Assembly (NCBI RefSeq): GCF_000250985.1
Contig: NW_013524647.1
Location: forward strand, 638,482-702,481
Direction of reading: 5' to 3'
From: Nematocida parisii ERTm1
Lineage: Eukaryota; Microsporidia
DNA length: 64,000 nt
Both the position numbers and the translations under genes were made by a program. This document shows positions 18,625 to 29,779 of this stretch, in pieces. Each line of letters opens with the position of its first letter. Positions within the stretch are counted from its first letter, which is position 1. Under the pieces are notes generated by a model that had not been told where the DNA came from, ran no database searches, and was given only the letters and a program-made list of their open reading frames with translations.

Positions 18625-20399
18625 ATGTACAGTGCAGTCCTTTCCATTACGCCAGCAGAGGATGACAGTACAAGCAGTAATACAACAGAGAATGAAGAAT
18701 CTTCTGTTTATGTACAGTCATACAGTGGTAATATATTAATAACAGATAAAATCACATTTATATCAGCAGATAATAAATTCAGCACAGAATTAAATACACA
18801 TAGCATAGAATATATTGCACACAGTGAGAGTATACTTATAACACATTGTAGCATAAATTATAGTATCACATCACCACATAAGAATATTATTATAACAGAA
18901 ATAAACCAATTAATAAGCCAGCACTTAAACACCACAGAAATAGAAGAAATAGAATGCGTATACGATAAGGGGATAGATATAGAACTAATTACACAATGGT
19001 TAATAAATAAAAACTTTATAGAAAAAATAAAAATAAAATAAAATATAAAGAAATAATAGAATATAATACACATAGTGTAATAAGTAATAATAATAGTACT
19101 AATAGTAATAAGTTATATAATAATAATAGTACAGAATATAATAGTAATAGTGTAATAAGTAATAATAATGATACAGTGTGTAATAATAGTACAGAATATA
19201 ATACACATAGTGCAATAAGTAATATACACAGTGAGTGTACTATAACAGAAATAGAATCAGTTAAATCTATTCTATCTATTATATTTAAGATAGATGATAT
19301 TTCTATTATATCACATATTATTAATAATATATGTATATTATCATATATATATAATATACCGTATTATAACACTAATAAGATCAAATGGTTAAAGAAGTAC
19401 TTCTATAATACGTCTATTACTATTAATAATATATTATACAATAATTATAATAATAATATAAATATATATAATATAAATATAATAGAAGAAATAGAGGATA
19501 AAGAGATAATACTAAATATAATTAATAATATAGATATAAATATAATAAATAGTATAATAAAAGGAAGTAGCATAAGTAACAGAAGTAACAGTAATAGTAA
19601 TACAGATCATATAGGGAATAGTACTAATAACAATAATAATGACAGTATATGTAAATATGGCACTAATAACAATAATAATGACAGTATATGTACATATGGC
19701 ACTAATAACAATAATAACACTGATACAGCTGTATATACTAATAGTACTAATAACACTGATACAGCTGTATATACATATAGTACATATACTAATAGTACTC
19801 CTAGTACTGATACATATAGTACTCCTACATATGATACATTGCCATATATATGGTTATACTACTTGCTTAAATATAATTTATTTAATGATTATTCTATACG
19901 GGTTAATATAAATAATATAGATAATATATATATATATTATATACTAAATATTATAGTAAAGGATATTAAATTAATAGAGATAGTATCAGGGTATGATAAG
20001 ATATTTGAGAAAGAAGGTATTAAAAATATTAGTATAATTAATGGGCATGGACAGATAAGTACTGAATATATATTAGATAGTATGCGTATAAAATTATTGA
20101 GTGATTTAGTTAATAATATGAATATAGCAAGTAGGTTATACATTATTACATCAGGAATAATTATAGGGGTGATTAATGGGTTAGGGAGTACATCTGGGGT
20201 TTATAAACTTAATGCATGGAATATATTATTAGGGTTATTAAAGAGTAAGAACAAAAGTATAATTAAGTATATGATAACTGTTGGGATAATTAATAGGATA
20301 GAAACTGAATTAATCAAAGAAAACAGAAGGATTAGTGCGTATACACCAATTATAAAGAAAGTAGATGGAATTATCAAGAACAAATCGTATGTTATATAA
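18625..20399 (+). CDS. unknown Asn/Ile-rich protein split by a frame change
   Basis: I do not recognise the product. The first part (18625-19041, 138 codons, ATG after a T-rich tract) ends in an A-rich run, IEKIKIK-stop. A second frame, one base back, is open from about 19010 and runs to 20399. It has no ATG near its start and passes through the repeat words EYNTHSVISN, VCNN and NKLYN. Its end (about 19830-20399) looks like a helical ARM/HEAT-type repeat: WNILLGLLKSKNKSIIKYM. The simplest reading is one gene of about 590 codons broken by a one-base indel in the A-rich overlap, real or from sequencing. Two genes are possible but less likely. Confidence 0.5.
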
Positions 20400-20948
20400 C
20401 TGAAGTGTTAAACAAATCGTATTTATACCGTATTATTAAAACAAATGAATAAGTCACATATGAAATAATCATAGTTGATTTATATCACATGATAGAGCAC
20501 GTCCAATGTAAAGCCATATACTCGCATATGCTAAGTCGTAGATAGTGGTATACATGGAAATTAAAGGGTATATAAGATAAGAATAATAAAAATATGAATG
20601 TGTATTAATTATGTATAAGAGGATAACCCGAAATTCATAAATAACTAGAAGGATCTTCAAGATATAATACAGGATTATAAGAATATTATGAGAATATAAA
20701 TATAATATTTATTTGAGTTAGTGGTTGGTTATTAAATGTATTTACTTGTATACTATACATATTTTATAGTTAATATAGGAAAATACTTGTGGCAATTCGG
20801 GTTATTACAAAAAGTATTATAATATGTACAGAATAAATTATTCTGATTGAAGGGATGCATGGATGATGATTAATCTGTATATAATGAGAGTATTAATATA
20901 CTGGATAAATTAACATATAAGAGGATGGTATATGTATAGTTAATAGAT
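20400..20948. other. intergenic, nothing clear
   Basis: AT-rich spacer with single TAACCCGA or TTCGGGTTA words near 20625 and 20798. No supported gene. Confidence 0.55.
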
Positions 20949-22769
20949 CTAATAGATACAGGTCTGTTTAAGAATAATCTTTGAATTCTTAATTATTAAA
21001 TCTAAGGCAGAGAGATCATCAATCTCGGATGCAACGTCTTTCATAAACAAAATTACTTCTGTGTGGTATAATACAAATAGACTAATAGATAATAATAAGA
21101 TAATCATTGCAATTGCTATGGAGATTGGGTTTAGAAATGGCAGTTTTCTTTGGATGTTCATGGGAATAATTTCTTCATTTATAGTATATGGGGCACTGTA
21201 GAATGTATCATCTGAACTTTCATTATTTTTCTCTATGTGGTCTTCTATATATAAATTGGCATCGTAGAATATGTCATTAGAATCAGTATCACTGATTTCT
21301 TCTAATTCTAATTCTTCTATATTTATACTAACTGTGTGCATATACATATTTGGATTAATATCTTTGGTGATTGTGTCAATTCTATTAACAATATCAGCTG
21401 TTTCATCAATAGATGCAATAAATGCCATATCATTATGAAGTGCTTCCATTTCATTTAATGATTTATCTAATACGGCATCTAGTGATATATTAACGGGTGT
21501 GCTAAAAATAGCACTTAGCTGGTTTTTAATGTTATCCCGATGCTTTTCAATTACATTGCTCTTAAATGTATCTGGGTTTAAATCGTATAAATGGCATATT
21601 CTATTAATTGTATAGTCTACCTCTTGGTTATATAAAGTGAATATTTCGCAATTTTGGTATGTATATAGTCCTATTCCAATTATAGTATTAAGAATGGCAT
21701 TATATGACCGCACAGTCTGATCGCTAGTGATTGCCATTGGCACTATATTAAATATACAGCTGAATCGTGTAGGACTAGATGCTTTATCATATGCACTTGC
21801 GATAGCTCTGTTTTTAGCTAATTTTATATATAAATAAGAAGAGCCAAGCGCTGAATTAACTAAGAAAGAAAATGCATTTAGTGTAGCAGACTTGATAAAA
21901 GAAGCTGTTTTAGAAGCCTTTTGGGCTAAACTTAAAGAAACACAAACTGCATCTTTAAAGAGTGGCAATCCTATCAACCTTTCAAAGCGGTGTGATCCAA
22001 ATCCATTCACTACTTCTTTTTTAGTAACTTTTTTGCTTTTAACCGATATAGAATTGTCCATGGCAGTTATCAAATGGTATAAATCATCAGTTGTTTGTGT
22101 TGTAAGTAGATATAACAAATAGATATCCTCGTCTGATAAGTTAAGATTGGCTAAGTTTGACCGTTTCATGCCATTTTTATCATATTTTACAAAATTACCT
22201 GCATTCTCTGTGAATATTTCTAATAGTCTTTCAAAATTTGAATACTCTCCAGATCTAGTTAGCTCACATAATTTGCCCATTGCCTCATTTCTAGAGATTT
22301 TTTCAAAGGATATACTCGGAGTGTATAAATAGAATGCATAACAAGCATCTAAGTGCATAGACATGAAAAGCTGTGCGGGTAGTTTTGTAAGTATATGAAG
22401 TTTATCCATCATATTATAGTATGCCATTTTCTGCTCATCATTTTCTATAAGCTCTGCTCCGTTCTCAATACTGTCCATAAGAGCTTCAGTAGTGCACAGT
22501 GATTTCTCAAGCATAGAAATAATACTATCCGTGGTTACTTCCTTAATAAGAATGGTCTGATACTTTAACACCATTATAAATGTGTTATACGCTATGTTAT
22601 TTAGTGATGGATACTTTCTTTTAAATGTAGAATTTCTTCTGTATATATTCAGTATTATTGGCACTAGTTTAAACTGATTTTCTTCTATGGTTAAATGCAT
22701 ACCATTAAGCTTAGAGAATTCATTTTGTAGCTGCTTTTTTAATTCTAGCCTTTGCTTGTCATCATTCAT
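20949..22769 (-). CDS. tail-anchored family member A (lineage-specific)
   Basis: A 606-residue protein of unknown function and the largest of three paralogues in this window (others at 26785 and 29780). Shared blocks are IAYN near the start, a helix ending QKMAYYNMMDKLHIL, then GKLCELTRSGEYSNFERLLEIF, and SNLANLNLSDEDIYLLYLLT. There is no signal peptide. A Ser/Asp/Glu-rich stretch precedes one hydrophobic helix (IAIAMIILLLSISLFVLYHT) near the C-terminus, so it should be tail-anchored. An AAATTT-like signal precedes the ATG. All three copies are on the same strand, suggesting tandem duplication. Confidence 0.75.
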   Translation of the reverse strand: MNDDKQRLELKKQLQNEFSKLNGMHLTIEENQFKLVPIILNIYRRNSTFKRKYPSLNNIAYNTFIMVLKYQTILIKEVTTDSIISMLEKSLCTTEALMDSIENGAELIENDEQKMAYYNMMDKLHILTKLPAQLFMSMHLDACYAFYLYTPSISFEKISRNEAMGKLCELTRSGEYSNFERLLEIFTENAGNFVKYDKNGMKRSNLANLNLSDEDIYLLYLLTTQTTDDLYHLITAMDNSISVKSKKVTKKEVVNGFGSHRFERLIGLPLFKDAVCVSLSLAQKASKTASFIKSATLNAFSFLVNSALGSSYLYIKLAKNRAIASAYDKASSPTRFSCIFNIVPMAITSDQTVRSYNAILNTIIGIGLYTYQNCEIFTLYNQEVDYTINRICHLYDLNPDTFKSNVIEKHRDNIKNQLSAIFSTPVNISLDAVLDKSLNEMEALHNDMAFIASIDETADIVNRIDTITKDINPNMYMHTVSINIEELELEEISDTDSNDIFYDANLYIEDHIEKNNESSDDTFYSAPYTINEEIIPMNIQRKLPFLNPISIAIAMIILLLSISLFVLYHTEVILFMKDVASEIDDLSALDLIIKNSKIILKQTCIY

Positions 22770-23510
22770 AAATTTTTGGCAGAAACTTGAATTATATTAA
22801 AAAATTTGGCAGAAATCCCGGTTTGGTAGAGAAATAACAGAAAGCGATAACCATAAAATCAAATAAAAGATGAAAAAAATAACATAGCAATTGGTTAATT
22901 AACTAATTCCTTTTTATGAATAAATTATAACAGAAGAGTATTTAAAATATTATTTTTATTAGAAATATAAATAGAATAAGAAAAAAAGACTAAATACAGC
23001 ATAAAATCAAGAGAAGTAGCAGTAAATTAGTACTTAATACCAATTGTTATGTACAGTTTAGAATATGTTCAAATCCATAAATAATATGTATACTTGTATA
23101 GTAGAACAGCTTTATTTTTAAGAGTATACTTATAACAGATTTATGTACTATAAGTAATTATTTATATGTAGTATTCTTAGTATATGTATATAATGTATTA
23201 TGTATACAAATCTGCAATTGATGAATTTTTCTATAAACTTCTAATTGGTGTATGCAGTTTATTTACACCATAGAAATGTACTGTGTAATGAATCAATCAT
23301 TTTTGTATTGAAAACAACTGACAAATCATATAATTATTTTTGAAATGACCAAAAATAAATTATGAATATACTTGTCTGTTTGGTCTATACTGGACATATA
23401 GAAGCCAATCGGATTATTATTCTAAATGATGAAGTATAAATAGTATATATTGTTATATAGTGAAATCAGAAAAAATACAGAAATCAAAAAAATATTTTAT
23501 TTCTCCTGTT
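22770..23510. other. intergenic between divergent lineage-specific genes
   Basis: AT-rich, with no repeat array or gene that I can support. Confidence 0.55.
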
Positions 23511-25036
23511 ATGAATTTATATTGGATTATAATGATATTACTGGTGATTTCTGGTATATTGGCACAAATCGAACTAAGTGATATTAAGGAAATACAAGAC
23601 ACTATGATTGACACAGAAAAAAATTTAATGATCAATCCGGACGGCCCACTAAATGTACTAAGAGGGTATATTATGCACAAGACGGGATATATGCACAACA
23701 AACCTGGATGCATCCCAGAGATCACATTAGAAATTGCTAAGATAGCGAATTTATGTAACAGAAAAATCAAATCAATGCTAAATAACGAACAGGATATAGA
23801 TGTTTTAAAGGAAAGTCTAACAGCCATATTTAAGTACTTATCATATAACTCGAACATTACAATAGAATGCGAAGACATGGAAGTAAATATGCGCACAGAC
23901 AATAACATAGATATTTTCGGAAAAATTAGTTTAATGTATGATTTTAATGGCGTGTGTAATGGGGCTGTATTAAATATGATGCAAGGGCATGCACAGTTAA
24001 AACTAATTAAAAAAGCGTTCAATGGTGTAGAAAAAATTAAAGGCATGTTATCAACCATTCAAAATAACTACAGCAAACATAACACATACATAGGACATGC
24101 AATCAAACATTATACAGTGATTGAGCTTAACGATCTTAGTTCTGGGATGGATGAAACCATTTACATTCCTAAAGAGGAGTATTTAACACACTTAAAGGAA
24201 TATTCTAACAGCATAGCTACGCCTAACTCTACTAAGGGCAAAGACAGTGTGAACTCACCAGAAAGTATATATAAAATTTTCCTCTGGAAGAGAATTGACA
24301 ATGACAGTTATAAATTGTTCCTTGTTACAAACTTTGCTTTCTCTATGGTAAATAAGGAGCTAAGTAAAAAGGACGCAATGGTTCGATTCACTGATAATAT
24401 TATAGGAAGCGCCAAGCTCAATAACAGGGTACCTAGAGCATATGTGCTAACCGGGATTAAGTTCAATCACAATTTACGTGACTTCTATCCAAAAATTGAG
24501 ATGGATCTTATAGAATTAGCAGATTCTGAATTTAATCCGGGTAATTTCAACTCAATTGTAATTAGCATGTTGTTTGATGGAAATTATCCAGAAGATATTG
24601 TTATAAAATCCTTAGAATTTTGGCTAAGTATGGCTTCAAACTGGTTCGTGCATTTAACCTACTGAAGTGTGAAAGCATTCCTAAATCTATTGTACAGTAC
24701 ATCGAATCTAACAATAGAAGAGACATTCTTCTTGATATTAAGAATATTATAGAACAGAAACTTAATTCTGTTCCATGTAAGCAATCTATCATATATTTTA
24801 GTTGGTTCCTCTCTATTTTTATGTATTCTATAACTTCAGATGAAAGTACTATTAAAGCATTTTATGACTTAATAGACTACACTGAATTTAGTCCTAGATT
24901 TACTATCTTACTCCCCAGGGCTGGATATACACAAACTTATTTATTTATGGAAAAAAACAAAGCTATATTATGTTCAGAAGATGACCATGAAAGCATCATC
25001 AAGTATGAAGAAGTTTTAAATTTTATTCGTGAATAG
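23511..25036 (+). pseudogene. secreted RGYI-family protein with frameshift
   Basis: The ATG at 23511 starts a good signal peptide (MNLYWIIMILLVISGILA); the same frame is open upstream to 23460 without an ATG. Soon after comes NPDGPLNVLRGYIM, matched by NESGSLNLLRGYIY in the 632-residue protein at 54632. The frame stops at 24665 after HLTY. A second frame, shifted by one base and open from 24578, continues to 25036 with LVRAFNLLKCESIPKSI, which resembles the paralogue's LNILNLLKTLSSPF region. So this is most likely one gene of about 508 codons broken between 24578 and 24665, either a young pseudogene or a sequencing indel. The family resembles the large secreted gene families of Nematocida (inference). 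Confidence 0.6.
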
Positions 25037-25616
25037 TAAAGAATTATTTATTTTAAGACATAAATAAGTTTATGTAAAAAATAAAATTAAGAAATTCATT
25101 GCCAGATAGAGAGTCAAACAAACCTACTTCAGTGAATTCTTATAGAACATGCAGTAAACATGATTTACTACAGTTAAATTGTTTGTTACTCCTAAAAATC
25201 AATAAAAAGGTTTAAAATAACTGAATTTTTATGTATAACATAATATTTATAATTAATGAAGTAATTAAACTAGTGAATAGTAGTTTATTGGTATAATTTC
25301 AGGATGTATAAACGGTAATTCCTTATAATAGCATGTTTTATAATTTATTATAATTATGTATTAGATGTACTTTATAAAATTATATGATATTTGAATTAAT
25401 TTCTTCCGGTTTTATTCTATCCTGTGGTTTATTTAACCATTTCTTAAATAGAAATTGTAGCTTTTTTATTTTTTTAATTATAGAATATTTTTATTAGCTA
25501 AGAATCAATTGGATATATCCTGTACACATTTATTAATAATAGAAGACTTTTTTTATAAATTATGTCTGACGTACTCACAAAGAGCAATACCATTATCTTA
25601 CCACGCAGCCCAGATA
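25037..25616. other. intergenic, no gene seen
   Basis: AT-rich spacer before the structured repeat element. Nothing else is recognisable. Confidence 0.55.
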
Positions 25617-25910
25617 GAGAAGTGGGTGAATGGGAAGAACTCTTTATTGTTTCTAGGAAGCGGCTTAAGCCTGCATGGGCTCGGAGTATTATGGGCACGA
25701 GGGTGTTAGACCTAGTGCTGAACTTAGCTGTCAATACTTCTCAGAGTTTCCATCTAAATTTGAGGAAGGTGGTCTGGTTAAAAACAGTCAGAAGTTGATA
25801 TACGGACTCATAGATTCTGACCATTTGCTTTGGCGGGATCGCCGCACGAGTCGATGTGCTGGCGGATCGCCCTTGAATCTTATATCTGAGTGACGGCGTC
25901 ACCACAATAT
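25617..25910 (+). repeat. structured ~290-bp element, copy 1
   Basis: A relatively GC-rich island in AT-rich DNA that aligns along most of its length with the reverse complement of 40541-40789. Shared blocks are GTGAATGGG, TCTTTATTG, TAGGAAGCGGC then AAGCC, AGCTGTCAAT, GAGTTTCC, CTGGTTAAA, TGATATAC and a TCACC-type end. Visible foldbacks: GCGGC-TTAA-GCCTGC; a long hairpin at about 25832-25871 (GGCGGGATCGCCGCAC against GTGCTGGCGGATCGCC) absent from copy 2; and GTGAC-GGC-GTCAC near the end. It looks like a structured RNA gene or a small mobile element. Short ORFs across it do not match between copies. Confidence 0.65.
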
Positions 25911-25976
25911 CTATTTATTATTCTATATTATATGGTGGTTTTAATATCCGTATACTATGCAATACACGTAATAATC

Positions 25977-26465
25977 TCATAAATGTAATACAAAACTTGG
26001 TTTAGCCGTACAAGAAATTACAATTATAATTATTATTATAATTAACAGGGAGCCAAGCAGGCATATATATATATATGAAGACAATCTGTGTTTTACTCTA
26101 AAATTAGTTGAAGTAGGAACATCTACTATATTACTTTCTTGGTCCTCTTGTGCATGAGAATCACTAATTGTGGAGTTTGTTGTACTGCCACAGTAGTTTG
26201 TTAAAGCACTAGCATATATATGGTTTATTTCAGCCCATTCGCATCTCTCACAGTCTTCTTCAGTGCAAGGAATTTTTTTGCATTTATAGTTGTTTAGTTG
26301 TATTTCAGAAGTAGCTATTCCTATAGTAAGAGAACGCCTATTACTTATTTTATTCGGGTTATGTTTATCTTTGGAATTCAAATTTTCTGTGGATTTACTA
26401 CCTAGCATAGTCTTTAACTCTTCCGTATTAGCAGAGAATGTATCTGGTTTTTGTGTTATATCCAT
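25977..26465 (-). CDS. small tail-anchored protein with Cys cluster
   Basis: 162 residues, not recognised. A hydrophilic N-terminal region is followed by a Cys cluster (CKKIPCTEEDCERCEW, about 84-99), a Ser/Thr-rich stretch, and a C-terminal hydrophobic helix (YICLLGSLLIIIIIIIVISC) with a short lumenal tail. The ATG follows a T-rich (A-rich on the other strand) signal. It sits between members of the RGYI and tail-anchored families, so it may be a lineage-specific surface or vesicle protein. Confidence 0.6.
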   Translation of the reverse strand: MDITQKPDTFSANTEELKTMLGSKSTENLNSKDKHNPNKISNRRSLTIGIATSEIQLNNYKCKKIPCTEEDCERCEWAEINHIYASALTNYCGSTTNSTISDSHAQEDQESNIVDVPTSTNFRVKHRLSSYIYICLLGSLLIIIIIIIVISCTAKPSFVLHL

Positions 26466-26784
26466 ATTTTTTTATGTTTATGTTTAAAGTTCTATATATG
26501 TATTAATTTAACCGGGAATAACTCCATATATGGCTATATTTAATTTAATTTTTTCAATTTTTGCTGTTTAATGAAATGAAATTAGTGCTTTATGCGTATA
26601 TCACAAACAAAAACCATTATTATACTAAAATACTTATGTTTATGTATTTACACACAAAATTGTTGTTATAAAATGATATGTTTATTGAATTTTTATTCAT
26701 TCATATAAATATGTTTTAATACTTTGCTTATTCTGTCTATGTCAATATCACAGCAGACACTGTTTCAAATATATTTTATACTTC
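26466..26784. other. intergenic, nothing clear
   Basis: AT-rich spacer with no gene or repeat seen. Confidence 0.5.
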
Positions 26785-28047
26785 TTATGAAAATAAAATA
26801 CTTGGAATGCGTTTGTCAAAATTGATCATATTAAGTATAGCTGTATTAATAGCCATTAAAGCAAAGAAAAAAATAGCAACAAAAAACGAAATAATGAGTT
26901 TACGCATTTTTCTACTAATAGTTACTATGTTACTAAGTGAATTCCTATGAAAATTCCTATGGAAATTCATAAGAAAATTCAAAGCTGCAGATTGATATCT
27001 TCTAATAATGAATCGTATATAACTATCTGAGCTATTAATAGTTATTAGGCCATTGTATATAAACTTTAGATGTCTTAGAACCATGAAATATTCAAAGTAG
27101 CAACTCTTACGATTAAAGTTATCTTCAAAAAATTTTCTGTCAGCCTCAGACCATATTATGGATATACTTTCTATTTTTTGTATAGCAATAAAGTGGCTTT
27201 TAATTTCTTCTTTGTCTTTGGGTATAAGTAATATATCATCAATTGGTGTTTTGAACAAAGACTGTATTGAATGATATATATTAAATAGAGGTATAGGATC
27301 GCAATTTTCTCTTCCTTTTATTTTAACATGCATTACTTTACACATTAAATTCATAAATTCAGTTAAATCAGTAATTGCTATACTTCTAAATATTTTTAAC
27401 TCCAATATATCCTCTCTGCATAATCCAATATTCAATATATTTGATTGCGTAATGCCATTTTGATCTTTTATAATTAGACGATCTCCATATTTCATTAGTA
27501 TTTCTATTGTTCTTTTCAGTTCTGTGCTCGTTCTATATTTATCTGAGGCCATAAGAAAATATAATAGTTCGCTAGAAGAAAAATCGCTAACCGATAGCTG
27601 AATGTCGTGCATTTCACATAGCTGATCAATAGATTTAAAAATGAAACTATTTTTAGCTATAAAAGCAGTATTTAGAAAGAAACATTGATTATCCAATAAT
27701 CTATAAAATGCTTCTTTCTTATAATTTGCTGATAGCGTATTTGATACTTCTATAATATTATCTATAATTGAGTTCACATAATTTACTGATGCCATAATTC
27801 CAGTGATTGCATCGTCTTTGGTATCTTTTGAATAAATTATAAGAGATATCTGCGTAAAAAACCCACTATTTGCTATACTCTGCAGTGGTTCTGGCATTCC
27901 CACAAATATTGGTTCTTCATTATTAATTTCTATTAGTAGTTCTATAACTTGCTCTTTAAGATATATTTCATCATTTGTGATTTGGCCATATTTCTTTAAC
28001 CATATATTATTCATTCCTCCTCTTAGTTTCTGCTCATTCAGTCCCAT
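26785..28047 (-). CDS. tail-anchored family member B (lineage-specific)
   Basis: 420 residues, paralogous to 20949 and 29780. Shared features: a helix with KKEAFYRLLDNQCFFL (the AYYxLM position), SIDQLCEMHDIQ, then TIEILMKYGDRLIIKDQNGITQSNILNIGLCREDILELKIF, which aligns with the same block in member C (ALDILMKHGNNL and SNAHELGISNDDI). A basic segment (NFHRNFHRNS, a small duplication) precedes the C-terminal hydrophobic helix (LIISFFVAIFFFALMAINTAIL). Function unknown; a tail-anchored topology is inferred. Confidence 0.72.
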   Translation of the reverse strand: MGLNEQKLRGGMNNIWLKKYGQITNDEIYLKEQVIELLIEINNEEPIFVGMPEPLQSIANSGFFTQISLIIYSKDTKDDAITGIMASVNYVNSIIDNIIEVSNTLSANYKKEAFYRLLDNQCFFLNTAFIAKNSFIFKSIDQLCEMHDIQLSVSDFSSSELLYFLMASDKYRTSTELKRTIEILMKYGDRLIIKDQNGITQSNILNIGLCREDILELKIFRSIAITDLTEFMNLMCKVMHVKIKGRENCDPIPLFNIYHSIQSLFKTPIDDILLIPKDKEEIKSHFIAIQKIESISIIWSEADRKFFEDNFNRKSCYFEYFMVLRHLKFIYNGLITINSSDSYIRFIIRRYQSAALNFLMNFHRNFHRNSLSNIVTISRKMRKLIISFFVAIFFFALMAINTAILNMINFDKRIPSILFS

Positions 28048-28228
28048 TATAATAATCTTTATTTTAAAAATTTTTATTTATAAAACTGTTTGTTTTTAAT
28101 TATCATGTTATTTAAGTGGTAATTGTGAAGTTTTAGTATAGTAAATTTATAAATTAGCAAACATACATGAATATTCTGATCATATCATACAATAAACCAT
28201 ACAGAATGTGAGAGTATCATACCAACTG
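28048..28228. other. intergenic, no gene seen
   Basis: AT-rich spacer upstream of dispersed element A copy 1. Confidence 0.5.
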
Positions 28229-28432
28229 TTGTATGCTAAGAATAGCATTGGTTTAGTACGACATTCGGGTTATTGCAATGGTTACATAAACATGGCAGCA
28301 CAGATTAAATCAGAAATTATTGTTAACACAATATGCCAACATAAATCAAATCGATTATACGGTCTATAAACACGTATACAAATTCAATAAAAGTCAAAGT
28401 TTAAGAATGCCTTCTCCTAAGAAAACAACTCA
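28229..28432 (+). repeat. dispersed ~200-bp element A, copy 1
   Basis: Matches 58115-58313 in the same orientation. Across the last ~120 bp I count about 14 differences, mostly transitions (about 88% identity). The longest shared runs include ATGGCAGCACA, TTAAATCAGAAATT and CAATAAAAGTCAAAGTTTAA. Both copies end just after an AAGAATGCC start-like context. No ORF is conserved over the whole unit. The remainder of the spacer to 28766 shows no gene. Confidence 0.8.
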
Positions 28433-28766
28433 TGTGGTAATCATAACTAATGATAGTATAAACTATATAATGGCTCTATAGTTTAATACATACCATGGTT
28501 GCTTATGACTAATAGTAAGTCATATTTATAAGGAAGAGAGAACCAGCTGTTTCAATTATTTATGTAGAGATAAATAATTCTTATAATTTCTAGTTAATAT
28601 GTAAAATATACAGAATATTCTTTATACATTTATTGGTGTAATATTCATTCTAAACTGAATTTCTTGTATAATCTAAATTTCTATCTCCACCATAATCGAT
28701 TCTAACACTACTATGCTAATATAACTCTGTACTATACTATTTATATTAGCATATTCATATTTCGGG

Positions 28767-29276
28767 TTAACTCTTTGCTAAAAGATGTTTTTTTGGATTT
28801 GAGCTACTTTTCATTTTTTGATTTTTACTCACTTTGCTTTCATCAGAGCTGCTTTCTTCAGAACTGCTTTCTTCTCTCTCTTCTTTTTTTTCTTTCGACT
28901 TATTTTTTATTTTATTCGAACTTTTACTTTTTAGACTATCACTGGAATTCTCTTCTGATTCTTCAGTAGAACTTCTTTTTTTACTTGCTCCTATCTTTTT
29001 CTCTTTTTTATCTAATTTCTTCTTTTTATCATCTAATTCTTCTTCTCTCTTGTCTAGTTCCTTCTTTTTATCATCTAATTCTTCTTCTCTCTCATCTAAT
29101 TCTTCTTCTTTCGTGTCTAATTCTTTCTTTATAGTGCTTAATTCTTTCATTTCTTTACTATCCCTACTATTCTTTTTATTTGTACCTTTTATATTATATG
29201 TTCCACGTATTTTACTAATTATACTAATAAACACTAACAAATAAATTATATTTCTTCTTATACACTTAATTTCCAT
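28767..29276 (-). CDS. secreted highly charged coiled-coil protein
   Basis: 169 residues. An N-terminal signal peptide (NIIYLLVFISIISKIRG) is followed by tandem near-identical 14-residue units of the type KKELDKREEELDD (about 45-95), which should form a charged coiled coil. A Ser/Glu/Lys tail (SSEESSSDES) ends the protein. There is no Cys beyond the signal region and no retention signal. Such proteins are often exported by microsporidia into the host cell. The function is unknown; a host-exposed role is inference. Confidence 0.7.
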   Translation of the reverse strand: MEIKCIRRNIIYLLVFISIISKIRGTYNIKGTNKKNSRDSKEMKELSTIKKELDTKEEELDEREEELDDKKKELDKREEELDDKKKKLDKKEKKIGASKKRSSTEESEENSSDSLKSKSSNKIKNKSKEKKEEREESSSEESSSDESKVSKNQKMKSSSNPKKHLLAKS

Positions 29277-29779
29277 ATTATAGACACACCCATTTCGTAT
29301 TTATACATAATAATATGATAGGAGAAATAATTCAAGTGACAGCTGTGTCATATAAAACAGAAGAGATGTAAAACATATTTACATATTTATGTTTTATATA
29401 ATAAGTTATACGATTACTAGAGAATAAGTAGTAATAATCCTGGTTATATCCGGCTATACTCTAATCCTGGTTATACCCTGGCTTAATTTCTTACTCTATA
29501 AAAATAATTCTTTATTAGAATGAATAAATATTTAAATCGCCATTAATGGGTTATTAATAGTTAGTGCTAATTTCTACCATGTTATAAACCATATCTAATG
29601 GGATAGTCTTGCACCCACACCTGTAATGCCGTATATGGCTGGTATACACATATATTTATATATAATAAGAATAATAAAAAAGTGAATTTCAAGTTTATTT
29701 AATGTATAAATGAAGTATTAATAATTAGCTTAATAAAATTCTATCTTAGTTTAATTTGTGGTCAACATAAATTATTATT
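29277..29779. other. intergenic, nothing clear
   Basis: AT-rich; weak direct repeat CCTGGTTATATCCGG / CCTGGTTATACCCTGG near 29440-29480, a diverged relative of the TCGGGTTA words. No gene seen. Confidence 0.5.

Noticed and set aside
18435-18665. 76-codon Tyr/Leu frame before 18625
   Set aside because: It is a translation of the dispersed TTACTTATTACACA repeat, without independent evidence.
25509-25893. Several overlapping short ORFs across structured element copy 1
   Set aside because: None is conserved in copy 2; the conserved features are foldbacks and nucleotide blocks.
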